Source: DMER01 sp003451645
GTDB lineage: Bacteria; Pseudomonadota; Alphaproteobacteria; Micropepsales; Micropepsaceae
DNA: 51,653 nucleotides
Assembly (NCBI GenBank): GCA_031976175.1
Contig: DALYLR010000026.1
Location: forward strand, 1 to 51,653
Reading direction: 5' to 3'
Shown: positions 8,908 to 17,249 of the stretch, one piece after another
How positions within the stretch are numbered: the first letter of the stretch is position 1
Layout: every line of letters begins with the position of its first letter
The notes under the pieces: generated by a model
What the model was told of the DNA's origin: nothing
Database searches by the model: none
What the model saw: only the letters and a program-made list of their open reading frames with translations
Translations under genes and position numbers: made by a program

Positions 8908-9333
8908 ATGTCTCGTCGCGCTCCCCATCAAGCCAGTGCCAAGGGCCCATCACAGCGCCAGTTGCGCGTTGCGGAGGAGATCCGGCATTTGCTGGCAGCT
9001 CTCTTCATGCGTGCGGAGTTTCGCGATCCGGCTTTGGTTGGCGTGTCTGTGACGGTCACGCAAGTGACGATTAGTCCAGACCTGAAACACGCGACTGCCT
9101 ATTGCGTGCCCTTGGGCGGTGCGCATGAGGATGAAGTCATCGCGGGCCTCAATCGTGTACGGGGTTTCCTTCGCGGCCAGATCGGCAAACAGCTCAATTT
9201 GCGCCATGCGCCTGAGCTACACTTTGCAGCAGACAAGTCCTTTGAAGAGGCAAAGCGCATAGATCAGCTTTTGGCCTCCGAGGCGGTCCGGCGCGATCTT
9301 GAGTCGCGGCCCAGCGACGATGGCGAGGCGTAA
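8908..9333 (+). CDS. rbfA: Ribosome-binding factor A
   Basis: 141 residues. RbfA is a cold-shock 30S assembly factor with a KH-type fold. The family pattern is clear: SQRQLRVAEEIRHLLAALF at the N-terminus, then FRDPALVGVSVTVTQVTISP, then RGFLRGQIGKQLNLRHAPEL, which ends in the strand and loop before the C-terminal helix. The ATG at 8908 lies 9 bases after the sulfotransferase stop. truB follows 9 bases downstream. Its usual neighbour infB is separated from it here by the sulfotransferase gene. Confidence 0.95.
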   Translation: MSRRAPHQASAKGPSQRQLRVAEEIRHLLAALFMRAEFRDPALVGVSVTVTQVTISPDLKHATAYCVPLGGAHEDEVIAGLNRVRGFLRGQIGKQLNLRHAPELHFAADKSFEEAKRIDQLLASEAVRRDLESRPSDDGEA

Positions 9334-9342
9334 GAGCCCCAA

Positions 9343-10349
9343 GTGTCAAAGCCCCGTTCGCAAAAGCTGCCCGTGCATGGCTGGATCGTGCTCGACAAGC
9401 CAACTGGCATCACGTCGACGCAGGCCCTTGCTCAGGTCAAACGGATTTTCAACGCCGCCAAAGCAGGACACGCGGGCACGCTAGATCCTTTGGCCGAAGG
9501 CATCCTTCCTTTGGCCTTCGGGGAGGCGACGAAGACTGTGCCCTTTCTTGTGGACGCGCAAAAGTCCTATCAGTTCACAGTGCGCTGGGGCGTTGAGACC
9601 ACTACAGATGACATGGAGGGCACCCCAACACGCGGCAGCGCGGTGCGCCCAGCCCATGCGCAAATTCTTGCGAGCTTGCACGCCTTTTGCGGCGCCATCC
9701 TTCAGACCCCGCCTGGACGGCCGAGACGCGGATCACGCTGTCGATGANNNNNNNNNNCCTTCAGACCCCGCCTGCTTTCTCCGCCGTCAAGGTCGAAGGC
9801 GAGCGGGCCTATGATTTGGCTCGTGACGGCGTTGAACTGACGCTAACCCCGCGCGAGGTCATGGTGCACAGGATTGAGATCGCCGGCATGCCTGATGCGG
9901 ACCACACCCAGTTCCACATGGTGTGCGGCAAGGGGACCTATGTGCGCGCCTTTGCCCGCGATTTGGGCCGGAAACTCGGCTGTTTTGGCCATATTTCCGC
10001 TCTACGGCGCACCCGGGTCGGCCCTTTTGGGACCGCTCTCGCGGTGACGCTGGAAAAACTTCACGAATATGCTAAGAACGGAGAGGCGAAACGCTTCTTA
10101 AGGCCTATTGCGACCGCGCTGGACGACATCCCGGCCCTGGCCGTTACAGACCAAGAAGCGGCCCAGCTTCGGCGGGGTCAAGCCATACTCGCACGCGGAC
10201 GTGTCACTCCTCCCATGGGTCAGTGGCTTCCAGGCGAACCGGACGAGGCAGGTCTGACGGTCTATTGCCGCAGCCGCCTTGGTGATCCGGTCGCCCTTGG
10301 AACCTTTGCATTGGGCGAAATCCGGCCGCAGCGGGTCTTCACGTTTTAA
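9343..10349 (+). CDS. truB: tRNA pseudouridine(55) synthase, interrupted by an assembly seam
   Basis: TruB makes pseudouridine 55 in the T-loop of tRNAs. The first 124 codons contain the start (GTG at 9343), HGWIVLDKPTGITSTQAL and the catalytic region AGHAGTLDPLAEGILPLAFG with its Asp. The frame then breaks in a 10-N gap. The 17 bases at 9699-9715 recur at 9758-9774, on the far side of the gap. Removing the 59 bases between the repeat starts joins the two frames exactly and yields CGAILQTPPAFSAVKVEGER, the normal TruB sequence, in a 315-residue protein. I therefore read this as one intact gene broken by scaffolding. Confidence 0.93.
9748..9757. other. Assembly gap (10 N) inside truB
   Basis: A run of 10 N. 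The 17 bases CCTTCAGACCCCGCCTG occur at 9699-9715 and again at 9758-9774, directly after the gap. The 32 bases between the first copy and the gap (9716-9747) do not fit TruB and look like a spurious contig tail. The two contigs most likely overlap, with no real missing DNA. Confidence 0.95.
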
Positions 10350-10376
10350 CACCCAACAAAAAGAGGATCATACCCG

Positions 10377-10646
10377 ATGTCGATTGCTGCAGAACGAAAG
10401 AAAGAAGTCATCACGCAAAACGCCACTCAGCCGAATGATACGGGCTCGCCCGAGGTGCAGGTGGCGCTGTTGTCGGAGCGGATCAACAATCTGACCGACC
10501 ACTTCAAACTGCACAGCAAAGACAATCACTCCCGTCGCGGTTTGCTGAAAATGGTGTCCTCGCGCCGGCGTCTGCTGGACTACCTCAAAGCCAAGGATCG
10601 CGCCCGCTATGAGGCACTGATCGCGAAGCTCGGCCTGCGCCGGTGA
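10377..10646 (+). CDS. rpsO: 30S ribosomal protein S15
   Basis: 89 residues, the standard S15 length. S15 binds 16S rRNA early in 30S assembly. Signatures present are TGSPEVQVALLSERINNLT, the DHFKLHSKDNHSRRGLL motif and the basic C-terminal helix RRRLLDYLKAKDRARYEALI. The ATG at 10377 is preceded by AAAAAGAGGATCATACCCG with a usable GAGG. It lies 27 bases after truB and 152 bases before pnp, the usual rpsO-pnp pairing. Confidence 0.98.
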   Translation: MSIAAERKKEVITQNATQPNDTGSPEVQVALLSERINNLTDHFKLHSKDNHSRRGLLKMVSSRRRLLDYLKAKDRARYEALIAKLGLRR

Positions 10647-10798
10647 GGCGGTTGCGCTGTTTCTGGCTTCCATCAAAACACGCATTGAGCGGCCGCACGA
10701 CGCGCTGCTCGGTGCATTATTGCCTAAGTTAAGACTGACCTTTTCGGTGGTGGCCGCAATCCGGCGGCGCCAAATGATGACGATGATAGGACCATCCA

Positions 10799-12943
10799 AT
10801 GTTCACAATTCACAAACAACAAATCCAATGGGGCGGACGCACACTTACCCTTGAGACCGGACGTATTGCGCGGCAGGCGGATGCGGCCGTGCTTGCGACC
10901 TATGGCGAGACCGCGGTGCTCGCGACGGTCGTTGCTGCCACAACTGAGAAACCGGGCATCGATTTTTTCCCTCTGACCGTCAATTATCAGGAGAAGACCT
11001 TTGCGGCGGGTAAGATCCCTGGCGGCTATTTCAAGCGCGAAGGCCGCCCCAGCGAGCGCGAGACGCTTGTCTCGCGGTTGATCGACCGGCCGATACGCCC
11101 GCTCTTTGTTGACGGCTTCCGCTGCGAGACGCAGGTCATCGCGACCGTGCTTAGCCACGATCTTGAGAATGATCCCGATATTGTCGCGATGGTGGCGGCG
11201 TCCGCTGCATTGACGCTTTCAGGCGTGCCGTTCCAAGGCCCCATTGGCGGCGCACGGGTCGGCTATATTGATGGCCAATATGTGCTGAACCCAAAGATCG
11301 AAACGATGCCGCAGTCCAAGCTCGAACTGGTTGTTGCGGGCACCACGGATGCGGTCTTGATGGTGGAGTCCGAGGCGCAGGAATTGACCGAAGAGGTCAT
11401 GCTCGGCGCCGTAATGTTCGGCCACCGCGAGATGCAAGCCGTCATTGCGGGCATCATCAAGCTTGCTGAACGTGCGGCCAAGGACCCCCGCGACCTGCAA
11501 TTGCCCGATCTGTCTGGCCTGTCAAAGGCTATCTCGGGCATGGCGGAAAGCGATCTGCGTGCGGCCTATCAGGAGCGCCTTAAGCAAGCGCGCCACGACA
11601 AGATCGACGCAGTCAAGGCGCGTGTGAAGGAGGCCTTTGTGGGCGAGGAGCCGGGCAAGGGTACACCCACGCAAGTGAGCGATCTGTTCAAGGACCTGGA
11701 ATCGCGCATTGTCCGCAATGGCATTCTGGACACGGGCTTGCGCATCGACGGGCGCGATGTGCGTACCGTGCGCCCGATCGTGTCGGAGGTTGGCATTCTT
11801 CCGCGTACGCATGGTTCGGCCTTGTTCACGCGTGGCGAAACCCAGGCCCTCGTCGTCACGACGCTGGGAACAGGTGAAGATGAGCAATTCATCGACAGCC
11901 TCGAAGGGACCTTCAAGGAGCACTTCATGCTCCACTATAACTTCCCGCCCTTCTCGGTTGGCGAGACGGGCAGGATGGGGTCGCCGGGGCGGCGTGAGAT
12001 CGGCCATGGCAAGCTTGCCTGGCGCGCCATCCATCCGATGCTGCCCAAAAAGGAGGAATTTCCGTACACGATCCGTATTGTCTCGGAAATCACCGAGTCC
12101 AATGGCTCATCGTCGATGGCCACCGTATGCGGATCGTCTTTGTCGCTCATGGATGCAGGCGTGCCGCTGCGCCGCGCGTGTGCCGGCATCGCCATGGGCC
12201 TCATCAAGGAAGGGGAGCGCTTTGCAGTCCTCTCGGACATCTTGGGCGATGAGGATCATCTGGGCGACATGGACTTCAAGGTTGCGGGCACCGAGCTTGG
12301 CATCACATCGCTGCAGATGGACATCAAGATCACCGGGATCACTGAGGAAATCATGCAGATCGCCTTGGGCCAAGCCAAGGATGGCCGCATGCATATCTTG
12401 CAGGAAATGGGCAAGGCGTTGGGTGCCGCCCGCGGAAGCCTCGGTGCGCATGCACCGCGGATCGAGCAAATGCAAATTCCGGTCGATAAGATCCGCGAAG
12501 TCATTGGCTCTGGCGGCAAGGTCATCCGCGAAATCGTGGAGAAGACCGGGGCCAAGATCGACATTCAAGATGATGGCCTGATCAAGATTGCCTCGCCCGA
12601 TGGCGACTCGATCGAGAAAGCGATCAAGTGGATTAAGTCGATCGTCTCGGAGCCTGAGGTGGGCGAAATCTATGAAGGCAAAGTGGTCAAGGTGATGGAC
12701 TTTGGCGCTTTTGTGAACTTCTTCGGCAATCGCGATGGCCTTGTGCACATCTCGCAATTGGCGGCCAAGAAGGTCGCCAAAACCTCTGACGTCGTCAAAG
12801 AGGGCGATGCGGTCAAGGTTAAGCTCTTGGGCTTTGATGAGCGGGGTAAGGTGCGCCTGTCCATGAAGGTTGTGGATCAGGTGACCGGCAAGGAAATCCC
12901 GCAAGATGCCAAGGGCGACGCACCCGAAAGCGCCGCTCAATAG
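10799..12943 (+). CDS. pnp: Polyribonucleotide nucleotidyltransferase (PNPase)
   Basis: 714 residues. PNPase is a phosphorolytic 3'-5' exoribonuclease and part of the degradosome. It shows two RNase PH domains (about 10-210 and 310-540), separated by a helical domain. Next come a KH domain (IREVIGSGGKVIREI, about 565) and an S1 domain (GEIYEGKVVKVMDFGAFVNF, about 622). The ATG at 10799 is preceded by ATAGGACC. The 152-base rpsO-pnp spacer is GC-rich and could fold; in other bacteria this leader is cut by RNase III for autoregulation, but I do not see a clear-cut conserved structure here. Confidence 0.97.
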   Translation: MFTIHKQQIQWGGRTLTLETGRIARQADAAVLATYGETAVLATVVAATTEKPGIDFFPLTVNYQEKTFAAGKIPGGYFKREGRPSERETLVSRLIDRPIRPLFVDGFRCETQVIATVLSHDLENDPDIVAMVAASAALTLSGVPFQGPIGGARVGYIDGQYVLNPKIETMPQSKLELVVAGTTDAVLMVESEAQELTEEVMLGAVMFGHREMQAVIAGIIKLAERAAKDPRDLQLPDLSGLSKAISGMAESDLRAAYQERLKQARHDKIDAVKARVKEAFVGEEPGKGTPTQVSDLFKDLESRIVRNGILDTGLRIDGRDVRTVRPIVSEVGILPRTHGSALFTRGETQALVVTTLGTGEDEQFIDSLEGTFKEHFMLHYNFPPFSVGETGRMGSPGRREIGHGKLAWRAIHPMLPKKEEFPYTIRIVSEITESNGSSSMATVCGSSLSLMDAGVPLRRACAGIAMGLIKEGERFAVLSDILGDEDHLGDMDFKVAGTELGITSLQMDIKITGITEEIMQIALGQAKDGRMHILQEMGKALGAARGSLGAHAPRIEQMQIPVDKIREVIGSGGKVIREIVEKTGAKIDIQDDGLIKIASPDGDSIEKAIKWIKSIVSEPEVGEIYEGKVVKVMDFGAFVNFFGNRDGLVHISQLAAKKVAKTSDVVKEGDAVKVKLLGFDERGKVRLSMKVVDQVTGKEIPQDAKGDAPESAAQ

Positions 12944-12968
12944 GCAACAATCGCTTGAAGATTAGACG

Positions 12969-12996
12969 CGCCCCGGCCCGATGGCTGGGGCGTTTT
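12969..12996 (+). terminator. Intrinsic terminator after pnp
   Basis: A 10-bp stem, CGCCCCGGCC with GGCTGGGGCG (one G-T pair), closes a CGAT loop and is followed by TTTT. It begins 25 bases after the pnp stop, closing the rimP-pnp operon. Confidence 0.85.
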
Positions 12997-13115
12997 CATG
13001 TCTGATGACCGTGATCACACCCGAGATGCCTTGGCGCGATCATGCTGGTGGGGCAATGTGCGGGCAGTATTGCGCTGCGTGGCAGCGGACCGGTCGACGG
13101 ACGAGGGTAAGGCGC

Positions 13116-14543
13116 ATGGCGGGGTTGGTGGGACCGGTCTGGAGCATGTTCACGGCCCTCGCCCGGCATCTTGAACTGAACGTAGCACCCGTTGGCCGTG
13201 GCCTGTCGGCGGGCGAGGCCCAGCATCTTGTCAGGAAGTTCCGGGAGGCGGAGCGGCGCGGCATCATGCTCGCCTCCTTCGTCCGTACGGTGATTATCCT
13301 GGGGCTGATGCTCGTCTTTGCCGTGACCGGCCAGATGGACAATGCCGGTTATGCCTATCTGGTTTTCAGTCCGCTTGGCATCGCCGTCATCGGGATCGCG
13401 CAATATGTCCTGGAGCGCACAGGCCGAAGCCCACGCTGGGCGAAATATGCGTTCGTGCTCGCGGACTGCCTTTATTTGGCGCTAATGCTGGGATTGCGCC
13501 ACCAGTTTTCGCAAGACCTGCCGACCGCGACAATGACGATTAAGGAAGGCGGTATCTTGTTCTTCTTTGCCTTTCTGGTGCATGGCGCATTCACCTATTC
13601 GCCGCGCTTTGTGCTTTGGGCAGGGCTCTGTATTGCGGGCGGATGGTTGCTCTTGATGTGGCTCGCCTTCCAGGAGCCGGGGACCACCATCCACTTCGCG
13701 CAGGTTCGGGCGGCCGAGGGGGCGGGGACATGGGAGCGGTATGGCGCGCCGGTCTATCTTCCGGTCATGAAGGTCGTTTATGATTTCGTTGTCCTCGTCT
13801 TTTTCACGATAGGTCTGTCCGTTGCGGTCGCGCGCTCCCGTCTGTTGGTCTTAGGCGCGGCGGAGGCTGAGTGGTCGCGTGCTAACCTCGCGCGCCATTT
13901 CTCGCCCCGCATGGTCGATGTGGCTTCGCAATTGGACCGCACGGCCTTTGCTCCCTTGCGTCAGGATGCGGCGATCCTGTTTGCGGATATCCGCGGCTTC
14001 ACAGCCATGGCCGAAGCGCAACCGCCAGAGCAAACTGTCGCCCTTTTGAAGCTCTATCATGCGCGCATGCAGGACGAACTCTTCGCTCAGAACGGAACGC
14101 TGGACCGCATCATGGGCGATGGCCTGCTCGCGACCTTTGGCATACCAGGAAAGCCCGCCGAGGACGCCACATCCGCCTTCCAGTGCGCCACCAACATGCT
14201 GGCTGCAATATCAGCTATCAATGAACAACTCGCGGATCAGGGATTGCCGCAGATCAAGATTGGCATCGGTCTTCATTTTGGACAGGTGATGTTTGGCGAC
14301 ATTGGCAGTGCACGGATGGCCACCTTTACGGTCGTCGGCGACACCGTCAATGTGGCCAGCCGTTTGCAGACCATGACGCGGACCTTTGGCGCGGATATCG
14401 CCATGAGTGCCCGCTTTCTGGCGCGTCTGCGCGAGGAGGGGGTGAGCGATGCGGTGCTGGCGGCCGTGCGCAGCGTTGGCGTGCAGTCAATCCGCGGCCG
14501 TCAGGGCGATCTGGAGGTCTTTACCTTAGGCGAGGTGACCTGA
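13116..14543 (+). CDS. Membrane-bound class III adenylate/guanylate cyclase
   Basis: 475 residues. The N-terminal part (about 50-260) has about six hydrophobic segments, for example MLASFVRTVIILGLMLVFAV. The C-terminal part (about 280-475) is a class III cyclase domain. The metal-binding aspartates are seen in LFADIRGFT (D291) and IMGDGLLATFG (D335), and the transition-state Asn/Arg motif in VGDTVNVASRLQ. The position usually held by the purine-selecting lysine reads DRIMGD, so substrate preference (ATP or GTP) is uncertain. The ATG at 13116 follows AGGGTAAGGCGC. An upstream frame from 12981 crosses the pnp terminator and is rejected. The gene stands alone. It probably makes cAMP in response to an unknown membrane or lipid-phase cue. 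Confidence 0.85.
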   Translation: MAGLVGPVWSMFTALARHLELNVAPVGRGLSAGEAQHLVRKFREAERRGIMLASFVRTVIILGLMLVFAVTGQMDNAGYAYLVFSPLGIAVIGIAQYVLERTGRSPRWAKYAFVLADCLYLALMLGLRHQFSQDLPTATMTIKEGGILFFFAFLVHGAFTYSPRFVLWAGLCIAGGWLLLMWLAFQEPGTTIHFAQVRAAEGAGTWERYGAPVYLPVMKVVYDFVVLVFFTIGLSVAVARSRLLVLGAAEAEWSRANLARHFSPRMVDVASQLDRTAFAPLRQDAAILFADIRGFTAMAEAQPPEQTVALLKLYHARMQDELFAQNGTLDRIMGDGLLATFGIPGKPAEDATSAFQCATNMLAAISAINEQLADQGLPQIKIGIGLHFGQVMFGDIGSARMATFTVVGDTVNVASRLQTMTRTFGADIAMSARFLARLREEGVSDAVLAAVRSVGVQSIRGRQGDLEVFTLGEVT

Positions 14544-14555
14544 CTTTGTGGTCCT

Positions 14556-15656
14556 CTACCCCTGGCGCCACCAACTGTCGGCGGTCTTGGCGGCCACCCG
14601 GCCCTTGATCGGCAAAGCTGGAATGAGGGAGGCAACTGGCTTGGACGAGGCCTTTGCCAATTGCATGAGCGCACCCGGCGGACACAGCGCCGTCACTCGC
14701 TCCCTATCCTCCGGGGTCAGGGCCATAAACGCCGTGTGCAGACGATCACGGCACCACACGCGATAAGGTTTCACGGGCTCGGTGATTGGGGCGCCGCCGA
14801 TGTGGCTTGCGACCATCTTGTCCCCTGCCGCAAAGGCCCGCGCATTAGCCTCAAGATAGGGCAGGTAGTCGCGCGCGATCAAAGCCAGCAGTGGCTCCAA
14901 ATGACGCGGTAACTCTGTGACCGGCGTCATTGCGGCGACCTTGACGGGCGAGAGGTTCCACATCCGGGCGGCCCATTCATGCACACCTGGAGCGTCGTTC
15001 CGCATAACACGCCCTGGCACGGGATCGCACAGAAAGTGACGGAACATCGGCGCCATAAAGCCGAAATCGGCCTGGCAGGGCCGCGTACCCATAACATAGG
15101 GCCGCTCCGCGAACACGGCCTCTAGCGCGCGCAGACTGTCGAGGTAGGCAGCTTCAACGCCCGTGCGATTGGCCGGTGTCACACCATCGCCGCGCACAAA
15201 GACGCCCAATTGACGGCGGTACCAATAGGCGCGCTTCAGAAATTGCGGCCCCGGCATCGCAGTCAAATGTTCCGCCAACCAGCCGCTCATCAGCCGGGCA
15301 CTGCCTGCAAAGGACCAACGGTAATGCATGGCCGGGCGCCAGAGCCACTCATCGGCAAAATCCTCGATGAGGTCGGCTATGAAGGACGCTGCCGGATCGC
15401 TGGGCCGCAGAGCCGGGCGGTCCGGCAAAGCCTCCTCGTAATGCTGCATGATCAGTGTCGTGTCGATCAGCCAGCTGCCATCGGATAATTCGAGCTGAGG
15501 GATCTGCGTGATCCCCGTATGCGCGGCGCAGCGGCGCATATTCGCAGGCGTGAATGGCTCCAGCCGGTAGGCGATACCCTTGGCCTTCAGATACGCTTCG
15601 ATCTTGCCCGTGTAGTAGGAGCAATCGGTGCCATAGACGATGATGGGTGTGGTCAT
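14556..15656 (-). CDS. Glutathione S-transferase family protein, long form
   Basis: 366 residues, long for a GST (usual length about 200-230). The N-terminal thioredoxin-fold domain (about 1-80) starts MTTPIIVYGTDCSYYTGKIE, with the glutathione-binding cis-proline region TQIPQLELSDG. The alpha-helical C-domain spans about 90-235. A further roughly 110 residues (about 255-366, containing VKPYRVWCRDRLHTAF) form an extra tail whose function I do not recognise. It is convergent with the cyclase gene (12 bases between stops). The 106 bases downstream of the repeat-protein gene's stop lie just upstream of its start. Substrate unknown. Confidence 0.82.
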   Translation of the reverse strand: MTTPIIVYGTDCSYYTGKIEAYLKAKGIAYRLEPFTPANMRRCAAHTGITQIPQLELSDGSWLIDTTLIMQHYEEALPDRPALRPSDPAASFIADLIEDFADEWLWRPAMHYRWSFAGSARLMSGWLAEHLTAMPGPQFLKRAYWYRRQLGVFVRGDGVTPANRTGVEAAYLDSLRALEAVFAERPYVMGTRPCQADFGFMAPMFRHFLCDPVPGRVMRNDAPGVHEWAARMWNLSPVKVAAMTPVTELPRHLEPLLALIARDYLPYLEANARAFAAGDKMVASHIGGAPITEPVKPYRVWCRDRLHTAFMALTPEDRERVTALCPPGALMQLAKASSKPVASLIPALPIKGRVAAKTADSWWRQG

Positions 15657-15713
15657 GGCCCCTCCATACCGCGCTTAAGCGAAAGGGGCTAGTGGTCCGG
15701 ATTGATGTCATAA

Positions 15714-15743
15714 GCCCTCCCCACGCGGCTGCGCGAGGAGGGC
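15714..15743 (-). terminator. Hairpin after the repeat-protein gene
   Basis: Arms GCCCTCC (15714-15720) and GGAGGGC (15737-15743) form a perfect 7-bp stem, with a second small palindrome CGCGGCTGCGCG in the loop. It lies 20 bases beyond the stop of the minus-strand repeat protein. There is no real T-run, so it is a weak or Rho-assisted terminator at best. Confidence 0.5.
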
Positions 15744-15762
15744 CCAGTTTCCTGTCACAACA

Positions 15763-17048
15763 TCAATGCGTCCGGCCAAGGCGCGCTTCAAGAGCCGCGA
15801 TACGCTTTTCCTGCGCAATGGCGTGAAGCGTGAGCTCTTCGATCTTCTCCAAAAGCAGCGCGTTCATCGCTGCCAGGCCCATGCCGCTTGTTGCGAACTC
15901 CGCAGCGCTTGGCACGCCGGGCAGGCAGCCACGGGCGGCGATCGCCGCATCCACCTCCGCTAGCGGTGCGAGGCGGTAATTGGGCGCAAAGACGTGGTCC
16001 GCGGTCTTGACCGCCTTGCCGCCGATCTTGACCTCGCCCTCAGCGCCGTTCAGTTCCACGGTCAAATGACCCTTGCCATCGAACAGGCGGACCACGCCAT
16101 GATGGGCCTCCAATTCGATGCGCATCGTGCCATCGGCCGTGTGCAGCATGATGTCGCCATCATGGCCTGCGCCGCCCGCGACAATGTTTCCGCGCTCGCC
16201 GTCGAGGTGCATGGTCAGGCCGCCTTTGGCGTCTTTCAGGCGGATATCGGCATTGTGGCCAGCCCCGCCCATGGTCAGGTTCGCGCCGCCGCCANNNNNN
16301 NNNNNNNNNNNNNNNNNNNNNNNNNNNNNNNNNNNNNNNNNNNNNNNNNNNNNNNNNNNNNNNNNNNNNNNNNNNNNNNNNNNNNNNNNNNNNNGCGGAT
16401 ATCGGCATTGTGGCCAGCCCCGCCCATGGTCAGGTTCGCGCCGCCGCCATCCATGTGCACCGTGACGTTGCCGTGGCTATCGCGCAGCGCGATGTCACCC
16501 TGGCTGCCGCCGCCGCCCAGCACCAGATTGCCGGTCCCACCATCCAGATGCGCGCACACATCGCCAGAGGCGTTGCGCAAGCGCAGATCGCCATTGGCAC
16601 CGCTCCCGCCCATGTGCAGGTTGGCTGAGCCGCCGTCCAGATGCACGACATTGTCGCCATTCTTGTTGCGCAGCGTGATATCGCCGCCAGCACCCGCACC
16701 GCCTGCAACGATATTGCCATTGCCGCCATCCAGATGCATGCGCACATCGCCATGCGCGCTCTTCAAGCGGACATCGCCATTGGAGCCGCCGCCACCCAGC
16801 GTGATGTTTCCATTACCGCCGTCGATATGGACTGTGCTTTGACCGTCGGCGCGCTTGAGCACAACATCGCCTTGCGAGCCTTCACCGCCCGCATAAATGT
16901 TGCCAGTTTCGCCATCGAGGTGGATCTTCATCCGGCCGTCGCTATCCATGAGGCGCAGATCGCCATTGGCGCCGCCACCTCCCAGATGGATATTGCCAGC
17001 CGCCTCATCAATCGTCACAGAGCCGCCCTTCGCCCCTTTGGTCGCCAT
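15763..17048 (-). CDS. Glycine-rich 31-residue-repeat protein with tail-fibre-like C-terminus (gapped)
   Basis: The protein consists of a short N-terminus, at least eight repeats of exactly 31 residues and a C-terminal region. Repeats follow GNIxxGGxGxxGDIxL, then a variable turn with G, then HLDGG. This alternation of short strands and Gly/Asn/Asp turns suggests a beta-solenoid. The C-terminus (VFAPNYRLAPLAEV, then LPGVPSA, MNALLLEKIEELTLHAI, ending in a coiled coil) matches the C-terminal module of many bacterial tail-fibre-like or surface proteins. There is no signal peptide. A 100-N gap flanked by a 55-bp perfect repeat breaks the frame; deleting 155 bases restores one 381-residue frame. 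ATG 17048 has GGAG upstream. Function unknown; adhesin or fibre is inference. Confidence 0.82.
16099..16997 (-). repeat. Tandem 93-bp coding repeats (at least 8 units)
   Basis: Eight in-frame units of 93 bp encode the 31-residue repeats of the fibre-like protein; units share the GGxGxxGD core but differ elsewhere, so they are old and diverged rather than freshly duplicated. The seventh unit contains the 55-bp sequence that is repeated on both sides of the N gap. The true number of units may differ from eight if the gap hides further copies. Confidence 0.85.
16295..16394. other. Assembly gap (100 N) flanked by a 55-bp perfect repeat
   Basis: The 55 bases at 16240-16294 are identical to 16395-16449. 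A conventional 100-N spacer lies between. An exact 55-base overlap of contig ends is what a k=55 de Bruijn assembler leaves, so the gap may have zero length. Collapsing it keeps the 31-residue period. Confidence 0.95.
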
Positions 17049-17071
17049 GCTTGAAATCTCCATGAATGAAG

Positions 17072-17095
17072 GGCCTGCGGAGGAGTGCGCAGGCC
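17072..17095 (-). promoter_or_regulatory. Leader hairpin upstream of the repeat protein
   Basis: A perfect 8-bp stem (GGCCTGCG with CGCAGGCC) closes an 8-base loop, 23 bases upstream of the ATG at 17048. On the transcribed strand the loop reads CACTCCTC, whose CTCC is complementary to the GGAG of the ribosome site. A translational role is possible but unproven. Confidence 0.4.
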
Positions 17096-17120
17096 GCCGC
17101 GCGCAATGCGCAAAGGGGAG

Positions 17121-17134
17121 TTAAGCGTGGTTAA
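17121..17134 (-). promoter_or_regulatory. CtrA-like box (TTAA-N6-TTAA)
   Basis: Two TTAA half-sites lie 10 bases apart; on the minus strand this reads TTAACCACGCTTAAC, 73 bases upstream of the repeat-protein start. The alphaproteobacterial CtrA consensus is TTAA-N7-TTAAC, so this site is one base short of ideal spacing. It could serve the minus-strand repeat gene or the plus-strand gene at 17250. Confidence 0.35.
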
Positions 17135-17249
17135 TGCAATCTTCCATGGGCGAAACCATTAAGTTTCCGTGACGCCGCTCCGAGGAGCCATCGCGAAACG
17201 GCGCAGTGGCCGTCACGATTTCGTGGTGCAGGGGTGCTACCGTCGGAAG

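Noticed and set aside
12999..13172. Short frame (about 57 codons) between the pnp terminator and the cyclase
   Set aside because: No homology, weak start, and it overlaps the cyclase start with its better ribosome site.
16099..16997. CRISPR-like or non-coding tandem array
   Set aside because: Units are contiguous, diverged and keep a protein reading frame with a 31-residue period; there are no spacers.
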